Part shown: piece after piece, positions 1 through 8,025 of the stretch
Layout: the number at the start of each line of letters is the position of its first letter
Position numbering within the stretch: the first letter of the stretch is position 1
Assembly (NCBI GenBank): GCA_020859985.1
Contig: JAJBVD010000026.1
Location: forward strand, 25,080 to 89,079
DNA: 64,000 nt
From: Clostridiales bacterium
Lineage (GTDB): Bacteria; Bacillota; Clostridia; Lachnospirales; Lachnospiraceae
Direction of reading: 5' to 3'
Made by a program: the position numbers and the translations under genes
Notes under the pieces: generated by a model
Seen by the model: the letters and a program-made list of their open reading frames with translations, nothing else
Database searches by the model: none
Told to the model about the DNA's origin: nothing

Positions 1-1
1 T

Positions 2-328
2 GCCGGAGCCGTTTTTGTATCTGGTATGAAAAATATCATCAATATCGAATGTATGAATTATGGAAAGAAAAAAACAGGTGTAGAGATTGAAGGTTTATAT
101 TCAAGCGTAAACTGCTTTGTAGATAAGATTGGTTTAGGTCTCGGTTCTTTCTTGCTTGGAATTATCCTTCAGCTGGGACATTATGATGGCACACAGTTAA
201 CTCAGACGGCAAGCGCTATATTCTCAATTAAGTTTGCATATGCGGTCCTGCCAGCTATATGTGGACTGATTGGATTTGTAGTGATGCATTTCTACAATGA
301 GAAAAAGGTAAAGGTGGCAGCGGAATGA
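2..328 (+). CDS. GPH-family sugar/cation symporter, C-terminal part (partial at window edge)
   Basis: The reading frame is open from base 2, so this is the 3' end of a gene that begins outside the window. The visible part (about 108 residues) has two hydrophobic stretches separated by a polar loop, and a segment of the type IEGLYSS...DKIGLGLGS that is typical of the last helices of glycoside-pentoside-hexuronide:cation symporters. Its stop overlaps the start codon of the GH3 gene by four bases (ATGA), implying one operon: sugar import followed by intracellular hydrolysis of the imported glucoside. The substrate cannot be told from this fragment. Codons are AT-richer than in the central part of the window. 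Confidence 0.7.
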   Translation, partial: AGAVFVSGMKNIINIECMNYGKKKTGVEIEGLYSSVNCFVDKIGLGLGSFLLGIILQLGHYDGTQLTQTASAIFSIKFAYAVLPAICGLIGFVVMHFYNEKKVKVAAE

Positions 329-2529
329 GATTCGTAGATAAAATCGATGAATTGACCCTGGATGAAAAGGTTTTATTACTTCAGGCAAAAAATAACTGGT
401 CTTTAAATGGTGTGGAGAGGTTAGGAATACCATCTATTGTGCTGACAGACGGACCAAGCGGCGTGAGATTAACCGCAGAGGATGAAAGAGGAACTATTCC
501 AGCCACTGCCGGGCCAACAGAAGCAATCCTGTCCTCGAGCTGGGATACAGAGCTGGTCCGTAAAATCGGGAAAATGTATGCCGAGGAGTGTCATTATCTG
601 AATGTGGGAATCTTATTGGGACCTGGTATCAATGTCAAACGATCCCCATTGGCCGGTCGAAACTTTGAATACTATTCAGAGGATCCGTTTTTATCCGGAA
701 CCCTTGCGAGTGCTATGATCCAAAGTGTGCAGGAAGAAGGTATTGGAACCAGTTTAAAACATTTTGTGGCCAATGATCAGGAAACCAGAAGATTTACATC
801 AAATGCAACTGTGGATGAGAGAACTCTTCGGGAATTATTGTTGAAACCATTTGAAATCGCAATCAGAGAAGCAAAGCCATGGACAATCATGGGGGCTTAT
901 CCGAAGCTTCGGGGAAAACATTGCTGCGAGAATGCTTATTTGCTGAAAACAATTCTCCGAGATCAATTTGGGTTTGATGGAGTAATCCTTTCAGACTGGG
1001 CAGCTACCAGACACAAGGTGGCTTCGCATCAAAATGGATTGGATCTGGAAACTGGTTCTTTTGACAGCTTTGATGAATTAAAGACAGCTGTCGAAAATGG
1101 TGAAATTTCAATGGATGTCATTGATGAGCATGTAAGGCATGTACTTGAGCTGATCCAGAAGGTTGTAGATGGGAAGAAAGAGGTTGAGATTGACTGGGAT
1201 GCACACCATAAAATCGCGCAGGAAGCAGCAAGAGAGTCTATCGTTTTATTAAAAAATGAAGATGATATTTTGCCGCTAAGAACCACCGATCATGTCGCTG
1301 TGATTGGCAAGTTTGCTAGGTCACCTCATTTTTCTGGTGGAGGAAGCTCTGCAATTAATCCCAAAAATCTGGATGTTCCATTTGCATGGATACAAAGTTA
1401 TGCTAAGGCGGATTTTGCGTTGGGATATGACTCGGAAGAAGAGAAGGAAGAACTGGTCAAAGAAGCCTGCGAAATCGCAAAGAATAAGGATGCTGTCATT
1501 GTATTTATTGGGACGACAGAAATCACAGAGTCTGAAGGATCAGACCGCACAAGATTGAAACTGTCAGAAAGTCAGATTAAACTGGTCGAAAAGCTGTATT
1601 CTGTAAATCAGAATGTCATCCTCATAAACCAGAGTGGTTCTGCAGTAGAACTGTCGCATCTGGAAACGATGGCGAAAGGGATTTTCCATATGGGACTGGC
1701 TGGTGAAGGGGGCGGAAGAGCTATCGCTGATTTGCTTTTTGGAAAGGCGATCCCATCGGGTAAGCTGACAGAAACATTCCCTGTTTGTATCGAGAATACA
1801 CCTGCCTATCCATTTTTCCCTGGCGTGGGAAATGAAATCGTATATCAGGAGGAACTGCTGCAAGGATATCGTTACTATGATACAAAGAGAATTGCACCAC
1901 AGTATGAGTTTGGCTTTGGATTATCTTATACGCAATTTTCATATAGCAATCTCAGAGTATCAGCTGAAAAAATTACTGATGATCAGACATTATCTGTATC
2001 GGTAGATATTACGAACATTGGAACTGTAGCTGGTAAGGAAATCATTCAGTTATATGTAAAGGATTTAGAAAGCTTTTATTATAGACCGGAAAAGGAGTTA
2101 AAGGGTTACCAAAAAGTAATGCTTGCTCCGGGTGAGATCCGGACAGTTGTCTTCCGGTTGGATCAGGAAGCCTTTGCATATTATTTGCCGAATCTGGATC
2201 AGTTTGCAGTGGAAACAGGAGAGTTTGAAATTCTGGTTGGAGCTTCTTCCAGGGATATCCGGCTCAGCCAAAAAGTATTTGTCAAATCCAGTATAGATGT
2301 CAGACCACTTCTGGAAGAGAGTAATACGATTGGGGAGTTTTATAATGATGACAGATATCATGATATCACGAAAGGCATTCTTGATCAGTTAACTATTGTG
2401 GAAAATTCAGAACTCTTTCCAATCGCGGCCGGAATCACACTGTCTGATTTTCACCGCTTCCTCAGGTATTTCCAAGTCCCAGATGAGCAGGGGATTGCTA
2501 TGGAAAAAATGATTCTTGGTTTGGCGTAG
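325..2529 (+). CDS. Glycoside hydrolase family 3 beta-glucosidase
   Basis: A 734-residue protein without signal peptide, so it should act in the cytosol on imported beta-glucosides. It has the GH3 N-terminal barrel, with the KHFVANDQE segment and the catalytic nucleophile in the GVILSDWAATR motif (Asp near residue 224). A GH3 C-terminal sandwich follows (GxSS, then GEGGGRAIADLLFG), and then a fibronectin-III-like C-terminal domain (YEFGFGLSYTQF, NIGTVAGKEIIQLYV). Length and domain order match ordinary GH3 beta-glucosidases of Clostridia. It is translationally coupled to the sugar symporter upstream. Specific activity (glucosidase, xylosidase or other) is not resolved by sequence alone. Confidence 0.9.
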   Translation: MRFVDKIDELTLDEKVLLLQAKNNWSLNGVERLGIPSIVLTDGPSGVRLTAEDERGTIPATAGPTEAILSSSWDTELVRKIGKMYAEECHYLNVGILLGPGINVKRSPLAGRNFEYYSEDPFLSGTLASAMIQSVQEEGIGTSLKHFVANDQETRRFTSNATVDERTLRELLLKPFEIAIREAKPWTIMGAYPKLRGKHCCENAYLLKTILRDQFGFDGVILSDWAATRHKVASHQNGLDLETGSFDSFDELKTAVENGEISMDVIDEHVRHVLELIQKVVDGKKEVEIDWDAHHKIAQEAARESIVLLKNEDDILPLRTTDHVAVIGKFARSPHFSGGGSSAINPKNLDVPFAWIQSYAKADFALGYDSEEEKEELVKEACEIAKNKDAVIVFIGTTEITESEGSDRTRLKLSESQIKLVEKLYSVNQNVILINQSGSAVELSHLETMAKGIFHMGLAGEGGGRAIADLLFGKAIPSGKLTETFPVCIENTPAYPFFPGVGNEIVYQEELLQGYRYYDTKRIAPQYEFGFGLSYTQFSYSNLRVSAEKITDDQTLSVSVDITNIGTVAGKEIIQLYVKDLESFYYRPEKELKGYQKVMLAPGEIRTVVFRLDQEAFAYYLPNLDQFAVETGEFEILVGASSRDIRLSQKVFVKSSIDVRPLLEESNTIGEFYNDDRYHDITKGILDQLTIVENSELFPIAAGITLSDFHRFLRYFQVPDEQGIAMEKMILGLA

Positions 2530-2541
2530 ATACGGAGATGC

Positions 2542-2564
2542 TGTCATAGGAGCGCTCTATGACA
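2542..2564. repeat. Short inverted repeat after GH3
   Basis: TGTCATAG and CTATGACA (8 bp arms, 7 nt loop) lie directly after the GH3 stop. There is no T-run after it, so it may only support the stronger terminator that follows. Confidence 0.4.
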
Positions 2565-2572
2565 CGAATAGA

Positions 2573-2620
2573 AAAACCAGCAGTAATTGATAAAGTATCA
2601 GTTGCTGCTGGTTTATTTTG
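2573..2620 (+). terminator. Rho-independent terminator of the symporter-GH3 operon
   Basis: AAACCAGCAG pairs with the CTGCTGGTTT side of a long hairpin that also contains the inner stem TGATA/TATCA. The sequence TTTATTTTG follows. This is the expected end of the operon transcript. Confidence 0.8.
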
Positions 2621-2648
2621 TAATAGGAAAGTTCGATTTTTCGTAGCC

Positions 2649-2683
2649 AATCAGTACCACCGGCTTAGCCGGTGGTACTGATT
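2649..2683. repeat. Perfect 16-bp inverted repeat with 3-nt loop
   Basis: The arms AATCAGTACCACCGGC and GCCGGTGGTACTGATT are exact reverse complements separated by TTA. A weak TTTTAAAA follows. It could end a transcript or mark the border of a mobile or repetitive element. It lies between an operon terminator and a truncated gene. Confidence 0.6.
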
Positions 2684-2788
2684 TTAAAAGAGGGACCGAT
2701 TTTGGCCTCCATTTCGTTAAGGAGGACTGTGCGGAATGCATTGCGCAGGTAAGTGTAATTAAAATGATTGATATTACGCCAAAAGCCG

Positions 2789-3088
2789 TTATTGCTGTAT
2801 AAGTGAACGCAGATGGCGTTCAATCTCAAGCAGATATTTAAAAAACAATTCTCTTAAATTTGCATCAAAATCATAGAGGGCAACGATTTCTTCAAAAGTT
2901 GTCCCTGATTTATATGTTTTTGTGAAAGGGATACGAAACAGATGCTTATATCCGCCGATTAATGGAAAATATCCAATCCGTTCCAGAGTATTCTTCGCAA
3001 AGTCAGCGTCCTGAATGATGATATTTTTTTCTGATGATAATATATATAATTGATGCTCAAAATCTGAGAATGCTTTTACTTTCGCCAT
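2789..3088 (-). pseudogene. Abi_2 (AbiD/AbiF-like) family protein, truncated N-terminal part
   Basis: About 99 residues starting MAKVKAFSDF, with a good AGGAGT ribosome binding site on the minus strand before the ATG at 3088. The pattern (polar start, 'IIIQDADFAKNTLERIGYFPLIGGYKHLF', then 'LYDFDANLRELFFKYLLEIERHLRSLI') is that of the N-terminal third of Abi_2 proteins, which are implicated in phage abortive infection and are normally about 300 residues. A stop ends the frame right after the conserved 'IERHLRSLI' helix. Downstream sequence in the same frame is full of stops and runs into the palindromes at 2649, so I read this as a broken gene. An expressed short form cannot be excluded. Confidence 0.6.
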
Positions 3089-3182
3089 AACGTACTCCTG
3101 ATATGTAAAAGAGGGAGAGACCCGAAGGCTCTCCCCCGGCCGCGGGCTTCGCAAGTTTCCGCAACACGATCACTGAACATAC

Positions 3183-3267
3183 TATAGTAAACTGTGGCCG
3201 GTTTGTCAACAGGAGGGATGAATATTCCACCGGAGATGTTGCCATAATGCCGCTTTTGTTTACTATG
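3183..3267. repeat. MITE-like element, copy with TATAGTAAAC ends
   Basis: TATAGTAAAC at 3183 and GTTTACTATG at 3258 form terminal inverted repeats of an 85-bp block. The same end sequence occurs in elements at 30676-30795 and 49936-49972. There is no coding capacity. Confidence 0.45.
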
Positions 3268-3444
3268 AAGTCCATGCTTAGTATATGAGGGAAAGCGGGA
3301 AATGATTCACAGGTTTTCTTAACCTCTTATCTTTCTCTGATACCATTTAAAATGAATGCAACAGTTCTTCAGAAATATTAATGAAAATGTAATAGAAAGA
3401 CATGAAAAAGAAATTGACAAATAATTAACGATATGGTAAATTTC

Positions 3445-3545
3445 ATCCCATCAAGAGGGAGTAGTTGGCTGGACAGCTTTCGAACCGTCAGGACTGCAAT
3501 GCAACAGCGTTGTACGGGTAGGATTAAAAACGAGACTTTTGTTAC
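3445..3545 (+). ncRNA. yybP-ykoY family (manganese) riboswitch aptamer
   Basis: The strand carries CAAGAG-GGAGTAGT near 3452 and GAGA-CTTTTG ending at 3541. CAAGAG pairs with CTTTTG to give the P1 helix, placing GGAGTAGT and GAGA as the conserved loop sides, as in the yybP-ykoY aptamer (GGGGAGUAG ... GCAAGAC). Internal stems are visible (TTGGCTGGACAGC region; GCAACAGCGTTGT). Family members sense Mn2+ and usually act as ON switches for metal exporters. It is followed by a terminator sharing the last P1 strand and lies ahead of an SPFH gene. Confidence 0.8.
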
Positions 3546-3571
3546 GATTTGTAGCAGAAGTCTTTTTCTTT
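3534..3571 (+). terminator. Riboswitch expression platform (attenuator terminator)
   Basis: AGACTTTTG (3534-) pairs with CAGAAGTCT (3555-3563, one G-U pair) and is followed by TTTTTCTTTT. The left arm overlaps the 3' strand of aptamer helix P1. Ligand binding should therefore block the terminator and switch expression on. Confidence 0.75.
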
Positions 3572-3590
3572 TGGCAAAAAAGGAGGCGAG

Positions 3591-3632
3591 ATGGGAAAAC
3601 GCCAAAAGGATTTGGATTTTTGCAGGAAGTAA
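3591..3632 (+). CDS. 13-residue leader ORF between riboswitch and SPFH gene
   Basis: MGKRQKDLDFCRK followed by TAA. It has a near-ideal ribosome binding site, AGGAGG, five bases from the ATG, directly after the attenuator T-run. The downstream SPFH start is 48 nt further on with its own AAGGAG. I do not recognise the peptide. It may be a translated leader that affects ribosome loading or mRNA stability, or a fortuitous ORF. Basic residues are enriched (5 of 13). Confidence 0.35.
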   Translation: MGKRQKDLDFCRK

Positions 3633-3680
3633 AGATTACCAGGCCAACGAATACAATACACCAAATGAAGGAGAAAGATT

Positions 3681-4637
3681 ATGACTACGATTTTAGCTTA
3701 CATAGGGATTGGATTAATTATCAGCGGCATTGTATTTATCGCAGTGCTCACAGTAAAAAAACAGCAGCAAAAACGTTCCATCGGTGTAGCGGCAGCCGTT
3801 TTAGGTGCAGTGATATTTATCTTCGCGAATTCGTTCGTGATCATACCGACCGGATATGCCGGTGTCAAAACCACATTTGGGCAGATCAGTGAAGCATCCG
3901 TCCCAAACGGGTTTAACTGGAAGGCTCCGTTTATCCAGTCGATCAAGCAGGTAAACTGCAAACAGCAGGACCTTACCTTCAATGGGGAGATATGGTCGGA
4001 GACATCGAACCGTACCGCGGTATATTATGACGGTGTTACGGTTACATACCAGATCAGCTCCGGGAAGGCCGCATGGATCTACGCGAATGTTTCAAGTTAT
4101 GAGAATAACATGGTAACTCAGAGCCTGGTGGCATCATCCATCAAATCCAGCAGTAAAACGCTTTCGGATGAGGATGCGACCAACCGCAGCGTGATCGAGC
4201 CGCTTACGCAGGAGAACCTGCAGTCTGCCTTAAATGAAAAATACGGGGAGGGCGTTATCATGGTGAACAAGGTGACGATTTCCAATGCGGATTTTGAGGA
4301 CAGCTACAACGAGGCGATCGCGGCAAAACAGACTGCCCAGCTTGCTTATGAGCAGCAGCAGATTGAAAACCAGAAAAACATTGAAGCTGCCGAGGCAGAA
4401 GCAACGGTGAAGAAAACGCAGGCACAGGCCGAGGCGGATGCGGCAGTGATACAGGCGCAGGGTGAGGCAGAAGCAAACGAGCTTCTGAATGATTCCCTCT
4501 CCGAGAAGATCCTGCTGCAGATGTATCTGGAAAAATGGGACGGCGTGCTCCCGAAAGTGACTTCGGATGGTTCCGGTATGATACTGGACATCGGCTCCCT
4601 TACGGAAACCGCGCAGACGGAGACAGAAGAGGAGTAA
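3681..4637 (+). CDS. SPFH/band 7 (prohibitin-like) membrane protein
   Basis: 318 residues. Two N-terminal membrane helices (about 5-25 and 34-54) are followed by a band 7 domain starting with 'IPTGYAGVKTTFGQI', then a long Ala/Glu/Gln-rich coiled coil (about 215-265), a short C-terminal domain and an acidic tail. This is the organisation of prohibitin/HflK-like proteins that form membrane-associated ring assemblies and often work with FtsH-type proteases. Transcription should be controlled by the manganese riboswitch just upstream, which is unusual since that riboswitch normally serves metal transporters. The SPFH assignment is firm; its cellular job here is unknown. Confidence 0.85.
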   Translation: MTTILAYIGIGLIISGIVFIAVLTVKKQQQKRSIGVAAAVLGAVIFIFANSFVIIPTGYAGVKTTFGQISEASVPNGFNWKAPFIQSIKQVNCKQQDLTFNGEIWSETSNRTAVYYDGVTVTYQISSGKAAWIYANVSSYENNMVTQSLVASSIKSSSKTLSDEDATNRSVIEPLTQENLQSALNEKYGEGVIMVNKVTISNADFEDSYNEAIAAKQTAQLAYEQQQIENQKNIEAAEAEATVKKTQAQAEADAAVIQAQGEAEANELLNDSLSEKILLQMYLEKWDGVLPKVTSDGSGMILDIGSLTETAQTETEEE

Positions 4638-4717
4638 GAGGGTAATACATTCTTTAACCATTGCCAACCGGTATAATCTGTAGTTAAACCATTATTATAA
4701 GCGGTAAACGCAATAAA

Positions 4718-4760
4718 AAGGATTCCGACTAATGATTCATTAGGACGGAATCCTTTGTCT
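4718..4760. terminator. Bidirectional terminator between SPFH gene and amidase
   Basis: AAAGGATTCCG/CGGAATCCTTT with an additional CTAAT/ATTAG inner stem. A-rich sequence lies on the left and TTTGTCTTT on the right. It sits between two convergent genes. Confidence 0.8.
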
Positions 4761-4804
4761 TTGATGAACTCTTTGCATATGGATGAAAAGATCCCCCCTT
4801 TTAT

Positions 4805-5572
4805 TTAACTGAACACATCTATTTTTAACTGTTCCCATGCATCCTCATGTTCCACGTAATATAATGGGCAGGATTTTCCACTCACATCGTAATGGCGGAG
4901 GATATCTTCCTCTGATAAATGATACATCTGGCACAGGGTACGAAGCAGCCGGATCAGAGAAGAATATGTTTCGGAAGTAAAAGCACCGTCTTCGCCTGGA
5001 TGACAGCATTCGATGGAAATCGTGTCATAGTTCCGGTTATTCGAGCAGTAGGCAACCTCATCCATAGGCACACATTGAAGGATTTCGCCGTCAAGCCCGA
5101 TGATGAAATGGCTGCTTGCGTAGGCATCGCCCGATGTCGCAAGCCCTGCAAAATAGCTTCGGTTTTCTTCCGCTGTTGTTCCGGGATTTCCAACATAATG
5201 TACAACAACTGCATTGATCTGCTCTATCTGAATCCCGGGTCTGGAATACTGGTTTTCCGGGAGCAGGGAGATTGTTACCCAGTCTTTATTAAGTAAGGGA
5301 ACCGGTTTGCCGGAATCCAAACGGAAATTATGGATTAGAAATACAAGCAGGAGCAGCACAGTACATCCGGAGAGGATGGCCGTAATTCTTCGCCGTAAGA
5401 ATCGCTGACGTGCAATTTTCCATTGTGGCTTTGGCTTGCGCGAGAAAATATGCTTGTCAAATTCGTCCGGCGAATCATTTCTACCATTTTGAGAAACGCT
5501 GTCTATATTATAAGGGTGGTCATTTGTGCCTGTACTGTCACTTGGGTTTTTCTCCTGATATTTGTAATTCAT
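4805..5572 (-). CDS. Membrane-anchored N-acetylmuramoyl-L-alanine amidase (Amidase_2/PGRP fold)
   Basis: 255 residues. A polar cytosolic N-terminus of about 60 residues ends in basic residues (RQRFLRRR), followed by one membrane helix (about 66-83) and an extracellular Amidase_2 domain. Zinc-ligand positions are visible as the His of 'VVVHYVGNPGTT' and the His and Cys of 'RHYDVSGKSCP', with the intermediate 'SSHFIIGLDGEILQCVP' strand pair. The family cleaves the bond between muramic acid and L-alanine in peptidoglycan. It is transcribed alone on the minus strand. A role in sporulation or cell separation is possible but not shown. Confidence 0.85.
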   Translation of the reverse strand: MNYKYQEKNPSDSTGTNDHPYNIDSVSQNGRNDSPDEFDKHIFSRKPKPQWKIARQRFLRRRITAILSGCTVLLLLVFLIHNFRLDSGKPVPLLNKDWVTISLLPENQYSRPGIQIEQINAVVVHYVGNPGTTAEENRSYFAGLATSGDAYASSHFIIGLDGEILQCVPMDEVAYCSNNRNYDTISIECCHPGEDGAFTSETYSSLIRLLRTLCQMYHLSEEDILRHYDVSGKSCPLYYVEHEDAWEQLKIDVFS

Positions 5573-5639
5573 GAACGTTCCTCCTCGATTGATTTTATTT
5601 TATCATCGGAGAACGATTAATTTCGGAACTTTTTCTTAA

Positions 5640-5792
5640 GAGTATGCTGCGGATACAGATCCGGTATTCCTTCTTGAAAGTGCGGTTACTCTTCTGGATT
5701 CCGACCCGGAGACAAACCGTTCTGCCGCAAAAAGTCTGCTTGAAAGTGCGGCGCGAACTCTGGCAGAGACAAATGCTTCGAAAACCGCATAG
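5640..5792 (+). pseudogene. Possible C-terminal remnant of an unknown gene
   Basis: A frame with no start reads about 50 residues with strong coding character, including 'FLLESAVTLLDSDPETN' and 'KSLLESAARTLAETNASK', and ends at TAG 5790. A stop lies immediately upstream (5637). A GC-rich hairpin follows at 5812. The family is not recognised. It looks like the surviving tail of a deleted gene, but chance cannot be excluded for so short a stretch. Confidence 0.25.
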
Positions 5793-5811
5793 AATACCAA
5801 TAAACGTTTGC

Positions 5812-5840
5812 CCGGCAGCTGCACGGTGGCCGGGCATATT
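5812..5840 (+). terminator. Hairpin, probable terminator
   Basis: TGCCCGGC and GGCCGGGCA enclose an 11-nt loop, followed by TATTCTGTT. It sits after the gene remnant and before the subtilase start. Confidence 0.5.
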
Positions 5841-5862
5841 CTGTTCTATGAGGCGAGGCGGT

Positions 5863-7887
5863 ATGGAAGATCAGAAGCTGGATAATCTGCTGAATCTTGC
5901 GTTGGATGCGACGAAGGAAGAACTGGAAAAATCAGAAGAACTGGACGTGGGTTATGATCAGGGGGAGCGGACTTGGGAGGTGATCGTGCGTTACAGCGGC
6001 AGTTATCAGGAGCTGCTGGCCGTACTTCCGGCAGACCCCGGATCAATGGAGAGCGTGGGGCTTTCCGGCGGCTACGCGATCCTGACCGCTACCCGGAATC
6101 AGATCGAGGCGTTGGCGGCGCTTCCGCAGATCGAATATGTGGAAAAGCCCAGGCGCCTCTATTTTAGTGTGTCGATCGGAAGAACGGCCTCCTGCGTGTA
6201 TGCACTGCAGACGGCCCCGTATGACCTGTTCGGGGAGGGCGTGCTGGTCGCGGTGATTGATTCCGGGGTGGATTATTTTCATCCGGATTTCCGAAAAGAA
6301 GACGGGACTACGCGTATCCGGGCAATCTGGGACCAGAGCGCAGTGCTGCCTGCGGACAGAGTGCAGGAAGCAGCGGATGATGGGGTGACGAATGGTGAGA
6401 TAGCAGCGGATGCCGGGGCAACGAATGGTGAGACAGCAAATGGCGAGTCCACAGATTATCTGGAAGAAGCTGGCGGGGAGATCGGTAATTGGGATGAACA
6501 GAAGAGAGCAGGAAAAGAAGCGGGGCAGCTCGGCCATATTCCGGCTGGTTTTACGCGCGGCGTGGAATATACGCAGGAGGACATCAACGCCGCGCTGGCG
6601 GCCGGCTCCCGCGAGGCGGGGCTGGCACTGGTGCCGGAGCAGGATGCAAGCGGTCATGGGACGGAGGTGCTCGGCATCGCGGCGGGCAACGGACGCGCTT
6701 CCGGCAATCCGTACCGCGGCATTGCTGCGAAAAGCGATATTCTGGTGGTGAAGCTTGGCACGCCGCGGCCGGATGGATTTCCGAGCACGACGGAGCTGAT
6801 GCAGGCCGTCGAATATGTGGTACGAAAAGCGGAAGAGTTTGCGCAGCCGGTGGCGATCAATTTAAGCTTTGGCAATGTGTACGGCTCTCACCGTGGAAGT
6901 TCGCTTGTAGAGACGTACATTGATATGATGGCGCAGCGGGGGCGGAATGTGATCGTTGCCGGAACGGGAAATGAGGGGAATACCGGAGGGCATGTGTCGG
7001 GGAGGCTGAGCAATTCTGCTTCTGACGCGAATGACTCTGTTCAGACAGGCCGGGGAACCGCAGATTTTGCAGGGAACAGTGCCGCGGCGGCTTCTGCTGC
7101 GGACGAATCGGTTGTGATTGAATTCCTCATCAGCGATTTCGAGCCCGCCATGAACCTGCAGATCTGGAAAAATTACGCGGATGAATTTGACATCATCATT
7201 GAACATCCCAACGGGCGGACAGCCGGACCGTTTGGGGAGGAGACTGGAACGGTCCGTTACCGGCTCGGATTTACAACGCTTCTGGTCTACTATGGCGAGC
7301 CTGCTCCTTATCAGGCGGAGCAGGAGATTTACATTGATTTTGTGCCGGAGGAGGAATATATCGACAGCGGTATCTGGCGGATTTTGCTGCGGCCGAGGCG
7401 AATTGTCTCAGGCGACTATTCCGTCTGGATGCCGGACGGCCGCGCGAGAAATGAAAACACGCGTTTCCTTGCACCAACGCCGGATACCACCATGACAATT
7501 CCATCAACGGCCGCGCGGGTCATTGCGGTCGGCGCTTATGATGCGCGTCTGGATTCCTTTGCGCCCTTTTCCGGCCGCGGCTGGCCGGATACGCCGTATC
7601 TCAACCGGCCGGATCTGGTAGCTCCCGGCGTGGAGGTTACCACTACCGCTGTCGGTGGCGGTTATGTAAATGTCTCCGGTACTTCTTTTGCCGCGCCGTT
7701 CGTGACCGGTTCTGCCGCTCTTTTGATGGAGTGGGGCATCCTTCGCGGGAAAGATTCGTATCTATACGGAGAAAAGGTGCGGGCGTACCTGCACCGCGGC
7801 GCACGGCAGCTGCCCGGCTTCACACAGTGGCCGAATAACCAGGCCGGATACGGGGCGCTGTGCGTGCGGGACAGTCTGTCGGTGTGA
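5863..7887 (+). CDS. Subtilase (S8) protease without signal peptide, Csp-like
   Basis: 674 residues from the ATG at 5863. The frame is open further upstream, but that part overlaps the remnant and hairpin and reads unlike protein, so I reject the longer start. The catalytic triad is visible: Asp133 in 'VAVIDSGVDY', His265 in 'ASGHGTEVLGIAAGNG' and Ser608 in 'SGTSFAAPFVTG', with the oxyanion Asn in 'VAGTGNEGN'. About 130 residues separate Asp and His, including a low-complexity stretch of repeated NGE motifs, and about 340 separate His and Ser. Such unsecreted, large-insert S8 proteases of Clostridia resemble the Csp germination proteases, but I cannot assign that role here. Confidence 0.85.
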   Translation: MEDQKLDNLLNLALDATKEELEKSEELDVGYDQGERTWEVIVRYSGSYQELLAVLPADPGSMESVGLSGGYAILTATRNQIEALAALPQIEYVEKPRRLYFSVSIGRTASCVYALQTAPYDLFGEGVLVAVIDSGVDYFHPDFRKEDGTTRIRAIWDQSAVLPADRVQEAADDGVTNGEIAADAGATNGETANGESTDYLEEAGGEIGNWDEQKRAGKEAGQLGHIPAGFTRGVEYTQEDINAALAAGSREAGLALVPEQDASGHGTEVLGIAAGNGRASGNPYRGIAAKSDILVVKLGTPRPDGFPSTTELMQAVEYVVRKAEEFAQPVAINLSFGNVYGSHRGSSLVETYIDMMAQRGRNVIVAGTGNEGNTGGHVSGRLSNSASDANDSVQTGRGTADFAGNSAAAASAADESVVIEFLISDFEPAMNLQIWKNYADEFDIIIEHPNGRTAGPFGEETGTVRYRLGFTTLLVYYGEPAPYQAEQEIYIDFVPEEEYIDSGIWRILLRPRRIVSGDYSVWMPDGRARNENTRFLAPTPDTTMTIPSTAARVIAVGAYDARLDSFAPFSGRGWPDTPYLNRPDLVAPGVEVTTTAVGGGYVNVSGTSFAAPFVTGSAALLMEWGILRGKDSYLYGEKVRAYLHRGARQLPGFTQWPNNQAGYGALCVRDSLSV

Positions 7888-7938
7888 GAGCATGCGGGAA
7901 AAAGCTAAGGCGGACCGGAGAATGAACCGAGATTATGG

Positions 7939-7966
7939 TTGCTGTTCTGTATTTTTGTGGTAAAAT
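7939..7966 (+). promoter_or_regulatory. Candidate sigma-A promoter for MATE gene
   Basis: TTGCTG, 16-nt spacer, TAAAAT, about 60 nt before the start codon at 8026. Judged by eye only. Confidence 0.45.
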
Positions 7967-8025
7967 GTGGCATAGTGAAAAGCAGAAGATGACTGCTGTT
8001 TATTCTGACAGAAAGAGGAGTACTC

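Noticed and set aside
5644..5862. Longer N-terminus for the subtilase
   Set aside because: The extra 73 codons are Arg-rich, cross a hairpin, and overlap a better-coding remnant in another frame.
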